DNA of 64,000 nt, from positions 209,517-273,516 of the forward strand of contig NZ_JH993793.1 of assembly GCF_000316115.1 (NCBI RefSeq), given 5' to 3'. Shown piece by piece: positions 56,059 to 64,000 of the stretch. Position 1 is the first letter of the stretch. Every line of letters starts with the position of its first letter. The stretch is from Leptolyngbya sp. PCC 7375. GTDB taxonomy: Bacteria; Cyanobacteriota; Cyanobacteriia; Phormidesmidales; Phormidesmidaceae. The notes beneath the pieces were generated by a model that ran no database searches, had not been told where the DNA came from, and was given only the letters and a program-made list of their open reading frames with translations. The translations under genes were made by a program, and so were the position numbers.

Positions 56059-56147
56059 TTCTAACGTTCCCAACCAGCGGCGGCAGTCAATCTTTAACTC
56101 AACATCAGTGGCTTTCGTCCGTCCGCTGCGTTGGGGTTGTTATACGG
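56059..56147 (-). repeat. attC-like site B
   Basis: Minus-strand boxes GTATAAC (from 56145) and GTTAGAA (56065-56059). Arms CCCAAC.CAGCGG.CGG pair with CCGTCCGCTGCGTTGGG; the unpaired bases lie in the same arm as in the other sites. Loop closely similar to site C. It follows the KAP NTPase gene. Confidence 0.75.
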
Positions 56148-56213
56148 CTATCTCAGCTCCAACAGTTCCCAATCAAGCAGTCTTTAACAGTGAATAATTG
56201 ACTTCCAATCATG

Positions 56214-57974
56214 TTAATTTAACTCATTCTCTGGAACGTCGATTTTATAAATAAATTTTACTCTCTTCCGATTGAGTGGGTTTTGCTTTGCTATACGTAC
56301 AAGAGCAGCAGTTGTATTATCAGCAATAGCTTTATATTTTCGATGTTCTTCTTCGTTGTTTGAGGTAAGTCCTTGAAACAAAAACAACCCTTTTCTGATT
56401 TTTGAGACAATTCTATCTGGCTTTGACATCATCCATTCATAAATCCTCTCTTCTGTAAGGGAACTTAAAAATTCAACTTCTTCACGTCCCCATCCTTGCT
56501 TTTTAACGATTTCATTTAGAATATCATCGATATTGAAAATTTTTGAACTACTCCGGAGTTCTTGAATCTTTGTTTCTAATATTGAATTTTTTATCTTTCT
56601 GACACTCCAAAAACCCTCTGGGTTTGTACTAGCTAATTCTTGGGAATTCAGAGCTATGTACTTCTCTATGTAGTCACTTACATCATCACCATAATCCTCA
56701 AGCAAGTCTATAGACTGTGAGAAATCCCAGAGACTAATCTTACTTAAATCAGCATTTAGGATATCCTGAATTGCCGACTTTAAATGCTCTATGTTATCTT
56801 CAAATGAATCAGCATATATGTCCCAGGCTTCCCGTAGTTTCTTCTGTGTAATATCTACTTTCTCTTTCTGGTTTGCTTTGTTTATTTCTTCCCTGAAACC
56901 TGCTTCGTTTAAATATCCATCTGTAAGCATTGAAATAAGATGATCATCATAATTTGATGGAAATATTCCTAGAGTACTAGCTATATAACTCCACTCTTTT
57001 TCTTCCTCAGTCCATTTTTTATTTTCTTCATGATCTGACAAAATCGACAACCATGTTGTTTCTTTTATACTCTTACTAATAAATGATAGAGAAAGAGTGC
57101 TCTCCGAATTGAAAAATCCCCAGCAAAATACTGCAAGACGGATCAAGACTTGTTTTTGCAAGCTAGGTTCAGTAGTTTCAATAAATTTCTGAACCTTATT
57201 TGCACTCCACTTAAACTTCTTAAAAATACGTATATTAGAAACATTGAGAATTTGAAAAACATTTATGAAATCCTCAAGAAATGGATATATTAACTCAAAC
57301 ACTTTAAGAAGATTGTCTCTTATAGTAGGTTGATATTCAATTTCCAGATCGACAACCTTCTCTCTATATTTATTGAACTCTTCTAAATCTTGTTGACTAA
57401 GAGTTTTGTCATTCAATATCAGAATAACCTTGCATTTTTTCCTCTTACTTATCTCATCAACAAAACCCATGATTTGCCTTATTGTTAAATCATCTTCTTT
57501 ACGCTCAATGTCATCTAGACAAATTAAGTAATTATTAATCAGGCTATATTCAACTAAATCAATTATCGGGGAGAAATTTTTTGACTGCGGCAAGAATTTA
57601 GAAATTTGAGAGATTTGCCCTAAAGATCGCAGAAGATTTTGTCCGCTTGATCGCATATTCAGCACGGCTCTCAAAATCTGGTTCTCTTCCTGAGATGAAT
57701 CTTCAAGTTCTTTTTCAACTTCTTTCCTGGTTTTCAATATCTTGCCAACACGAAAAATCCTAGATTTCAACTCGGATAAGCCGTGTAGACCAAATAAAGA
57801 CACGTAAGAGTAGGCTGTCTGTTCTATTTCTTTTTTGTTTATTTTTTCTTGGATATAATTTTCCCAAAAATAAGTTTTCCCAATACCCCAAGCTCCTCTT
57901 AAAACAAGAACTGAAAAATCCTTTTCGCTAAAAAATGAATTTAATGTATTTTCTATGGTTGCTGTACTGTTCAT
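56214..57974 (-). CDS. KAP-like P-loop NTPase
   Basis: About 586 residues from ATG 57974 (a start at 58016 is possible but would lie in the attC flank). Walker A RGAWGIGKTYFWE at residues 26-38, Walker B NYLICLDDIERKEDD near 150, then IRQIMGFVDEISKRKKCKVI. The long helical C-terminal half has no known domain. The layout resembles KAP NTPases, a group that includes the F-plasmid T7-exclusion protein PifA. Very A+T-rich. A single-gene cassette bounded by a half attC at 58042 and site B. Defence role is inference. Confidence 0.75.
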   Translation of the reverse strand: MNSTATIENTLNSFFSEKDFSVLVLRGAWGIGKTYFWENYIQEKINKKEIEQTAYSYVSLFGLHGLSELKSRIFRVGKILKTRKEVEKELEDSSQEENQILRAVLNMRSSGQNLLRSLGQISQISKFLPQSKNFSPIIDLVEYSLINNYLICLDDIERKEDDLTIRQIMGFVDEISKRKKCKVILILNDKTLSQQDLEEFNKYREKVVDLEIEYQPTIRDNLLKVFELIYPFLEDFINVFQILNVSNIRIFKKFKWSANKVQKFIETTEPSLQKQVLIRLAVFCWGFFNSESTLSLSFISKSIKETTWLSILSDHEENKKWTEEEKEWSYIASTLGIFPSNYDDHLISMLTDGYLNEAGFREEINKANQKEKVDITQKKLREAWDIYADSFEDNIEHLKSAIQDILNADLSKISLWDFSQSIDLLEDYGDDVSDYIEKYIALNSQELASTNPEGFWSVRKIKNSILETKIQELRSSSKIFNIDDILNEIVKKQGWGREEVEFLSSLTEERIYEWMMSKPDRIVSKIRKGLFLFQGLTSNNEEEHRKYKAIADNTTAALVRIAKQNPLNRKRVKFIYKIDVPENELN

Positions 57975-58041
57975 ATTTATAAGCAAACGATGACCTTGAA
58001 CGCCAACAGGCAACATTGAGGCAGTTTCTCAACCAAGGCTG

Positions 58042-58085
58042 AGCCGTATAACGGCAGAGTTGTGCGGCTGGGCAGCACCTTTCAA
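58042..58085 (-). repeat. Half attC-like site
   Basis: On the minus strand GCCGCACAACTCTGCC is followed by GTTATACGG. The core box and one arm are clear. The matching arm is not found upstream within 550 bp, so the cassette before the KAP gene has been cut. Confidence 0.4.
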
Positions 58086-58632
58086 GTGTAGCCGATACTT
58101 TTCGCTCAGACCGCTCCAACGCCGTGTTCGGGGGCAAAACCTCTGGTGGGGGCGGCCACGATCGCAACCGGAACTTCTGACTCCCACCGATCCCTCAACG
58201 CTACTCACGCTGGGCGATTCACCAATATCGAATGGGACCTTAGCCACTGACCAACCGTTGACAAAACGTAACCGTCGCCAGTTGGCAGACCCCGCACACC
58301 CACCGAGCGCACTCGTCGTTACCGCCATTGGCGATCAGGATATTGCGGCAAGCGCTCGCCGAGATCTCTGGGCACTGATGAGACTTTACCAGTCGTTACC
58401 AAAACTCAGCTTGACGCTATGAATGACAACTTTTGGGGACCTGTTGCAAGTTGGGATACCTGCACTGAACTCAACTGACCAACGGGCGATTGCTCCACCG
58501 CCGATCTGCCCCTTGGCAGGATCTCTCTTCTCAATTGCAGCCGAACGATTGCGTTCAGCGGCAGCGAAAGAAACTCAAACGCTAGACAAAGAGACTCGCA
58601 ATTGTCTGTTGCAACGTGATTGTTCTGCCGCT
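58086..58632. other. Non-coding or decayed stretch in the cassette array
   Basis: Open frames exist on both strands (plus 58060-58422, minus 58029-58328) but none has a recognisable domain or a start site. Sequence style is Pro/Arg-rich translation, typical of chance frames. Possibly a decayed cassette; inverted AGCGGCAG/CTGCCGCT at 58556-58635 may be a worn attC of the GNAT gene. Confidence 0.35.
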
Positions 58633-59121
58633 CTACCCAACTTGTAACTCAAATCTTTGCTCATTGACCTCAACACCCCATTGACTTCCTCGATACTGCT
58701 CAACCAACTTGAATCCCATCGACTCATAAAGGTGTCGAGCCGAGTCCAATCCTTCAAATGTCCACAGGTAGATGCGTTGATAACCTTTGTCTTGGCAAAA
58801 CTCTAAAGCTAATTCTAGGAGTTGCCGACCTACACCCCGACCCCGAAGTGTATCTGACACAATAAACCAGCGAAGATGAACGCCTTTTTGCTCCACTTGT
58901 TCTCCATCGATCACAATTGAGCCCTCAACTCGACCTGCTTCAACGGCGACCCAAAACCCATCTTTCTTCTCATCATATCGATTGATAAGCTCAGCTAGCC
59001 CACGCGCAACTTTGGCTTCAAAAAATGCCTCAAAGTTCCAGTGCTGCGCGTAGTAAACGCCGTGTAGTTCAGCAACTCGACCAATTGAACCCGGAATGTA
59101 ACCTTTGATAATTTCAGCCAC
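58633..59121 (-). CDS. GNAT-family N-acetyltransferase
   Basis: 162 residues. Acetyl-CoA binding motif A is LRGRGVGRQLLELAL, preceded by the strand LRWFIVSDT; motif B near GYQRIYLWTFEGLDSARHLY and ESMGFKLVEQYRG. The N-terminal PGSIGRVAELHGVYYAQHW is like the group of GNATs fused to MarR regulators. Substrate unknown. Common cargo of integron cassettes. Confidence 0.9.
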   Translation of the reverse strand: MAEIIKGYIPGSIGRVAELHGVYYAQHWNFEAFFEAKVARGLAELINRYDEKKDGFWVAVEAGRVEGSIVIDGEQVEQKGVHLRWFIVSDTLRGRGVGRQLLELALEFCQDKGYQRIYLWTFEGLDSARHLYESMGFKLVEQYRGSQWGVEVNEQRFELQVG

Positions 59122-59296
59122 GGTAGAAAAACTTGTTTACAATCACTTTTTTAATCTAGCTCTCCATTGCAGCAACGACTTTACATCTCATCCACAGACT
59201 TAGAATACTGCTGTCCCTCAACGGGCAACTCCAAGTTGATACGCTTCAAACACCGCTGAAGACATTTAAATCATATATCTAACCTTGTACGGAGCG

Positions 59297-59381
59297 GTAG
59301 AACGTTGGAGTTCAACGGCGGCAGTAACTTTGGATCTTTGATCAACTGCTTATGCTCCGCCGTTGCAACGCAGTGTTAGCT
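59297..59381 (-). repeat. attC-like site E
   Basis: Minus-strand boxes AGCTAAC (from 59381) and GTTCTAC (59303-59297). Arms pair over GTT.CAACGGCGG with a single unpaired G in the upstream arm, the standard attC asymmetry. Lies 18 bp behind the 176-residue protein. Confidence 0.7.
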
Positions 59382-59398
59382 GGGTTGAGCAGACACCA

Positions 59399-59929
59399 TT
59401 ATGCAGCTAGCAAACGACTCATCTGCTCTTTCAGTAATGGAGATACTGTCAAAGGCTTGTAAGTTTCACCTTCGTAGGGGTGCCAAACATAGCCTGAACT
59501 AAACGCTCTAAATACAGATGGTGAACTAAGTGACTGCCAAATACTCTCAGATAAAACCAACCCTGGCATACTCAGGGTAGATGACTCATCTAGTAATTCG
59601 TCAAACGTTCTGAATTCATCAACTTCAAGTCCGACCAGCGCGTAGCGAAAGGTTGGAGCAGACTGCAAATGTTGATAAAGCAAAATACCTAGCTCTGTCA
59701 TTAAGTAAGCTGAGTCCGGTGCCTCAATACCTACTTCGCTTATGCCATCAGGACATATTCGGCACCACCAGTTTTCATTAATGTCTTGAAAAACAGTGGG
59801 ACAGCACTGGGATTGAGAACCATTTGATAGAGACCATGAAACAGTCTCAAAATGCTGAGCGAATTGCTCTGCCGTGTTCTGATTTGAGCCACATTCTGCC
59901 GATAGACTAAATACCCACGCCATCATCAA
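59399..59929 (-). CDS. Probable immunity protein (unknown family)
   Basis: 176 residues, acidic, no membrane segment: FPTVFQDINENWWCRICPDG-type strand region (residue 60), then YALVGLEVDEFRTFDELLDE and SMPGLVLSESIWQSL. Its start overlaps the end of the upstream truncated frame by 23 bp, an arrangement typical of toxin/immunity pairs. Family not recognised. The attC E site follows. Confidence 0.5.
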   Translation of the reverse strand: MMMAWVFSLSAECGSNQNTAEQFAQHFETVSWSLSNGSQSQCCPTVFQDINENWWCRICPDGISEVGIEAPDSAYLMTELGILLYQHLQSAPTFRYALVGLEVDEFRTFDELLDESSTLSMPGLVLSESIWQSLSSPSVFRAFSSGYVWHPYEGETYKPLTVSPLLKEQMSRLLAA

Positions 59930-60176
59930 TCACCTTTTGCCAATAGTTCTGAGTTTTTGCTAATGCTTCCTCATACCGTTCTAATAGCATTGTAACCCTT
60001 GGCATAATGCTGACATGGGTAGCGCTGTCTTGGATGGCTTCTAAATCTCCATTAATGTGCTTGCTGTCAATTTGCCACAATGGATCTCTACCTGTTCCTC
60101 CGAAAGCCTTCGGTTTCCGAAAAGGCGGTAGTCCTTCAATAGATAGCGATGTGGACCTTAAAGGGTGACAGCGTAG
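59907..60176 (-). pseudogene. C-terminal fragment of a possible polymorphic toxin
   Basis: Open from the mobile-element border (60176) to TAG at 59907: LPPFRKPKAFGGTGRDPLWQ, then IDSKHINGDLEAIQDSATHV and LLERYEEALAKTQNYWQKV. The composition (K-A-F-G-G-T-G-x-D-P-L-W) looks like a toxin C-terminal module with its N-terminal delivery part lost. The next gene overlaps its end, as an immunity gene would. No family name assigned. Confidence 0.45.
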
Positions 60177-60560
60177 CTATAAAGCGTGTTCCATAAGGGA
60201 CAGAGCGAGAAAACCACGTTGAAAATAGAGTCGTTTATTCGGTTTGAGCGCAATCAATTTCAAGGCCGAATCCGCCCATATATCCATGGCATATATCCAC
60301 CGTTGCCCATACAAACCCAAGCTAAAATCACTGTGATAGGGAGCCTTGCCTGAGTGCTTTTTGATACATCCAGCGTAATCGTCTATCCGTAATGCTTGCA
60401 TGCGTTGTCCGTGCATCGTAGCCAAACTATAGGCGAGCACAATGACCACCACCAAGGCTAAAAAGCGACGGTCGTTCACCTTGGTATCCTCCAGGTGATA
60501 GCCCCCGGTTTTACAATCTTTAAAAAATTGTTCAATGCGCCAGCCATAATACCCCTATAA
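60177..60560 (-). pseudogene. IS4-type transposase, C-terminal fragment
   Basis: Minus-strand frame: YYGWRIEQFFKDCKTGGYHL, then EDTKVNDRRFLALVVVIVLA and YSLATMHGQRMQ. This is the Y-R-E block with Lys of IS4-like transposases and the hydrophobic end. A TAG lies nine codons before GYYGWR, and the N-terminal catalytic part is absent here. A similar N-terminal part on the same strand is at 63035-63935, but small sequence differences argue for a different copy. Confidence 0.7.
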
Positions 60561-60641
60561 AGACGAAGCCTTCTCAATACCCTACCGTTAGATTGAGGGG
60601 GTTACTCCGCTTGGTTGAACTCGTCGCCAAAATAAAGGCAA

Positions 60642-60845
60642 GTGAGCCATTGCACGAAAAGGAAGAATATCCATGTCAGAGCGAAACGAGTCCCCCCGTC
60701 TGCCTGTCCTCCGAGGAAGGAGCTGTGGCAACGGTTGCCGCAACTGAAGCGGCAGAGACTGATCAATGTCTTGAGCCAACTGCTGGAGAATCATCTGAGT
60801 GCCCAGTCAGGACAGGAGGTGACGAATGAGTCTCCCAACGAATAG
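60642..60845 (+). CDS. Small helical protein before the recombinase
   Basis: 67 residues, the C-terminal part helical: RKELWQRLPQLKRQRLINVL, then SQLLENHLSAQSGQE. It overlaps the recombinase start by 20 bp. Small frames with L-W-x-x-L-P followed by a Leu-rich helix commonly precede cyanobacterial large serine recombinases. The first 20 codons may be untranslated. Confidence 0.45.
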   Translation: MSHCTKRKNIHVRAKRVPPSACPPRKELWQRLPQLKRQRLINVLSQLLENHLSAQSGQEVTNESPNE

Positions 60846-62968
60846 CAGCCACTGGCCTTCAGAAAAAATACAAGCCCATCATCTGGACCGGTTAGCGGTG
60901 GTCTATGTTCGTCAGTCAACCTTGCAGCAGGTGAGCGACCATCAAGAATCGACCCGACTCCAGTATGGATTAGTGGGGCGAGCCGAAGCCCTAGGCTGGA
61001 GAGCCGAGCGTGTGCTGACCATTGATGATGATTTAGGAAAGTCAGGCAGTAGCGCTGAAGGACGTTTAGGCTTTCAACGTCTTGTCAGTGAAGTGGGTCT
61101 CAATCATGTGGGGTTAATATTAGGAGTAGAGATGTCCCGGTTGGCCCGTTCATCGAAAGATTGGCATCAACTGTTGGAAATCTGTGCCCTATTCGGCACA
61201 CTGATAGCCGACCTGGACGGCATCTATAATCCGAGTGATTACAACGACAGGCTCTTGCTTGGGTTGAAAGGATCGTTCTCGGAGATAGAGCTCCACATCC
61301 TCAAACAGCGAATGATTCAGGGAAAGCGTAACAAAGCTGAACGAGGGGAATTGGGCTTCAATGTGCCCATCGGCTATGTGCGTCGTCCCTCTGGGGAAAT
61401 ACACTTTGACCCAGACGAACAAGTACAACAGGTGGTGCAGCTGATCTTCAGAAAATTTGAGGAATTGGGGACCCTCAATGCCGTACTCCAGTACCTAGTG
61501 ACCCATCATATTCAGATTGGGGTACGGGTATTATCGGGACCGACAAAAGGCGATTTAGAATGGCATCGGCCCAATCGAGCGACATTGCAAAATCTCCTGA
61601 GACATCCAACCTATGCTGGGGCCTATGCCTATGGACGCAGACAAGTAGACCCTCGAAAAAAGAAAGCGGGACGACCTCATACCGGCAGAGTGGTTAAGCC
61701 TTGCGAGGAATGGCTGGTCTTGATCAAAGATCACCATCCGGCGTACATTAGCTGGGAAAAATACCAGCAGAATATTGCTCAACTCAAGTCCAATCAGAAC
61801 CGCAGTAATGAACAAGGACATCCCCGTCAAGGGGTTGGGTTACTGTGTGGGTTGTTAGTGTGTGGTCGATGTGGGGGTCGCATGGCGGTTCAGTATTCCC
61901 ATGGACAAGATCATCATCGCTATATCTGCGCCCGAGAGAAAGTCGATTATGGGGGTGAGATTTGCCAACACTTGTCGGGTGCTTGTTTAGATGAGTATGT
62001 TGTTGACCAAGTTTTACAGGCCCTGGAACCCGCCGCATTAGAGTTGTCACTGGCCGCTGCAAGACATCTTGAAGAAGACCGATTAGAACTCGACAAGGTG
62101 TGGCACCAACGACTTGAGAGAGCCCAATTTGAGACTGATAGAGCCAGACGACATTACCAGTTAGTAGAGCCAGAGAACCGTTTGGTCGCCAGACAATTAG
62201 CCCAAGAATGGGAAGCTAAATTGCAAGCTCAACAACAACTCCAAGAAGACTATGAACGTTTTTGTTGCGAGAAGCCCAAACAACTATCACCCGACCAACA
62301 ACAACAGATTCGAAGACTTGCTCAAGACCTGCCTGCCTTATGGTCTGTGCCAACAACAACTCAGGCTCAACGCAAAGAAATCATCCGGCAGGTGATTGAT
62401 AAAATCATTGTCACTGTTGAAGGCACAAGTGGAACAGGTTCAGGTTATGATTGAGTGGTCGGGAGGATTCTCCTGTCAAGCTCAAATTATTCGTCCGGTG
62501 GCAAAATGGACACAACTGAGTTACTACCCTCAGTTATGTGAGCGGCTAGAGCAACTGGTCGAGGCCAATTTAACAACCGATGAAATAGTTGACTGCTTGC
62601 ATCAAGAAGGGTTTCGTCCACCCAAACGACGTCAAACCTTCACTCGAGAAATCGTCCAAACCTTGATACGCCATCTCGGACTCCGGCCTCGTCCATTGCC
62701 TAAAGCCAGAGAGCCCCTTTCTGAGCATGAGTGGTGGCTCCCTGAGTTAGCGGTCACGCTGGGGATGCCCACCGTGACCCTATACAACTGGGTGCGACGT
62801 GGTTGGGTCAAAGCCCGGCAGCAACCCACGTCCCCAAAACACTGGATCATTTGGGCCGATGAGATTGAACTGGAACGATTAAGAACCCATCGGCAACGGC
62901 CTGTCGGTGACATTCTACGGCAACGTTGGAAAGGCAAAGTGCCCACGATTGCAATCCCACCTGAGTAA
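60826..62968 (+). pseudogene. Large serine recombinase, frameshifted before its C-terminal domain
   Basis: First frame 60826-62454 (542 codons): VVYVRQSTLQQVSDHQEST with the catalytic Ser, DDDLGKSGSSAEGRLGFQRL, EMSRLARSSKDWHQLLEI, then a DNA-binding recombinase domain and zinc ribbon (GLLVCGRCGGRMAVQY, ICAREK). It shifts at about 62430; the second frame (to 62968) continues EQVQVMIEWSGGFSCQAQII and ends in a MerR-like helix-turn-helix (LAVTLGMPTVTLYNWVRRGW). Both parts together give about 710 residues. The catalytic core may be expressed but without its tail. Confidence 0.8.
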
Positions 62969-63034
62969 CCCTCCTCACACCGTCACTGTTAACTCTTCAC
63001 CGGAGAATACAAATGGAAAACCATCAGCCTATGA

Positions 63035-63935
63035 CTAAGCAACCTCGGCATAAAGAGGGAGATGACTATGGGGGTATTGAGGCTGGCGTATCTCTATCCC
63101 CCAGCGACAACGATAAATCTTTAAGGTTTGTTTGAGGGTGGGGAGATTTGTCAGGATATACCAGGGGTCTTTCGGTCCTTTCTTGCGGTACTTACGTTTC
63201 CAATAAACAGCCAGATTAAAGGGACCTAATCCGTCTCCTTTATTCCCTCTAATGCCGACATAAAATTGAGACATGCCCGGCTTGAATCCTTGGTCTTTGA
63301 GGACTTGGTACTCGTCACCAGGGTGTGGTTGGAAGTGGAAGTCTTTTTTCTGACGCAAGGCAAAGTATACCCCTTGTTGGTCGAGCCATTCAGCCAATTT
63401 CGGACTATGAAATTCTCGGTCTCCTATCACCAACGTTGGATAGTGTTTCAATAATTTCAGAGCGATTTTTAAGACTCGTTTTTGGGTCCTCAGATTACTG
63501 TTGCCGACATGATCTAATAGCTCCCAATATAGGGGTAATGCATGGGTGCCCCATACCAGGGTCACCATAAACAGATTACGCTCTTTCCATTGCGTTCGGT
63601 CTATCGCAATCAACCAATATCCATACTTCTGATGAGCTTTTTTTTAACCGACGACGCTGATCTCGATTGAGACAATGACCGGTTTGAGCTTGGCGAATCC
63701 AATATTTGATCAACGGAAACCACAACACTTTAAGGCTCAGACGAGGGAGGACTAAAAACCGTTGTAGGTTCCGTTTACGACTCGCATATTTGATCGGTTG
63801 AGGAAATAGACTGGCTAACGTTCCGAGCGTGACTTGACGATGCGCTTGTATCAAAAGTAACACCAGCTCTAGCGTTAGATACTGCGACTCGCTCAGATGC
63901 TTACGGCAGATGGTTTGGTATACTGAAGGCAACAT
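63035..63935 (-). pseudogene. IS4-type transposase, frameshifted and truncated
   Basis: From ATG 63935 the frame MLPSVYQTICRKHLSESQYL reaches an A8 run at 63644-63651, where it leaves the correct frame. The next frame continues KYGYWLIAIDRTQWKERNLF (first Asp), LVIGDREFHSPKLAEWL (second Asp) and ends YRCRWGIEI, cutting the Y-R-E-K block at 63090. The rest is unrelated sequence next to the recombinase element. The A8 run could permit slippage, but the missing C terminus makes it dead. Confidence 0.75.
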
Positions 63936-64000
63936 TTTATTTTTTGTGGGGGATGCATAGTCCCCTATTTTTTTGCCTTCCTATTTTCCCAAATTATTGC
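63936..64000. other. Leader of the transposase at window end
   Basis: No gene. A+T-rich with T-runs around 63940-63975; probably the end region of the insertion sequence, cut by the window. Confidence 0.3.

Noticed and set aside
58060..58422. 120-codon plus-strand frame in the cassette array
   Set aside because: No domain, opposite to the cassette direction, Pro/Arg-rich; treated as non-coding or decayed.
60177..63935. Reading the two IS4-type transposase pieces as one gene split by the recombinase element
   Set aside because: The pieces overlap at W-x-I-E with different residues (RCRWGIE versus YYGWRIE) and the left piece has a stop just upstream, so they more likely come from different copies.

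Overview
The window reads as chromosome of an IS-rich cyanobacterium. The evidence is a complete orange carotenoid protein (OCP), its recovery protein (FRP) and a carotene ketolase in a row, a helical carotenoid protein, NblA, the CruF/CruG carotenoid pair, cyanobacterial families such as DUF1997 and DUF3598, and repeated HIP1 octamers (GCGATCGC). I do not assign a genus.

1-9 kb: a partial GyrI-like regulator domain, a lipoprotein, a zinc alcohol dehydrogenase pseudogene split by an intact IS4-family element, and a large CBS-PAS hybrid histidine kinase split by a second IS with an 8-bp target duplication. 9.3-14.9 kb: a two-gene operon with overlapping ends. It encodes a CHAT-SIR2 fusion and a STAND NTPase with 14 WD40 repeats, an architecture typical of conflict or antiphage systems. 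Both normally catalytic histidines of the CHAT-SIR2 protein appear as tyrosine. 15-27 kb: a permease, an Acg-type flavoprotein, an ISKra4 element, a flavin-binding protein, a quinone reductase, an esterase and a serine hydrolase.

27-43.6 kb: a photoprotection region. OCP, FRP, CrtW, HCP, a MATE exporter, DUF3598, NblA, CruF and CruG look intact. Between them lie wrecks of a cry-DASH gene, a photolyase-related gene, a microbial rhodopsin, an acyltransferase, DUF1997 and DUF2805. Several keep pieces of both ends but have lost the middle. IS elements (DUF6399 type, IS701) sit 48 bp before ocp and inside DUF1997.

43.7-48.3 kb: a serine hydrolase/CPBP protease operon and a divergent LysR/EamA pair. 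46.3-59.4 kb: a run of minus-strand accessory genes punctuated by attC-like folded sites. It looks like an integron cassette array without a visible integrase (CALIN type). Cassettes include an OGFr_N protein, a DUF433/DUF5615 pair, DUF4926/DUF6883, two unknown membrane proteins, a KAP-like NTPase, a GNAT acetyltransferase and a probable immunity protein. A group IIC intron with its reverse transcriptase lies inside one attC, opposite in direction to the cassettes. HIP1 is absent from about 48 to 64 kb, consistent with foreign origin.

60-64 kb: transposase fragments flanking a frameshifted large serine recombinase.

The best candidates for something undescribed are the CHAT-SIR2/STAND-WD40 operon and the cassette array with its resident intron and unknown cassette proteins.
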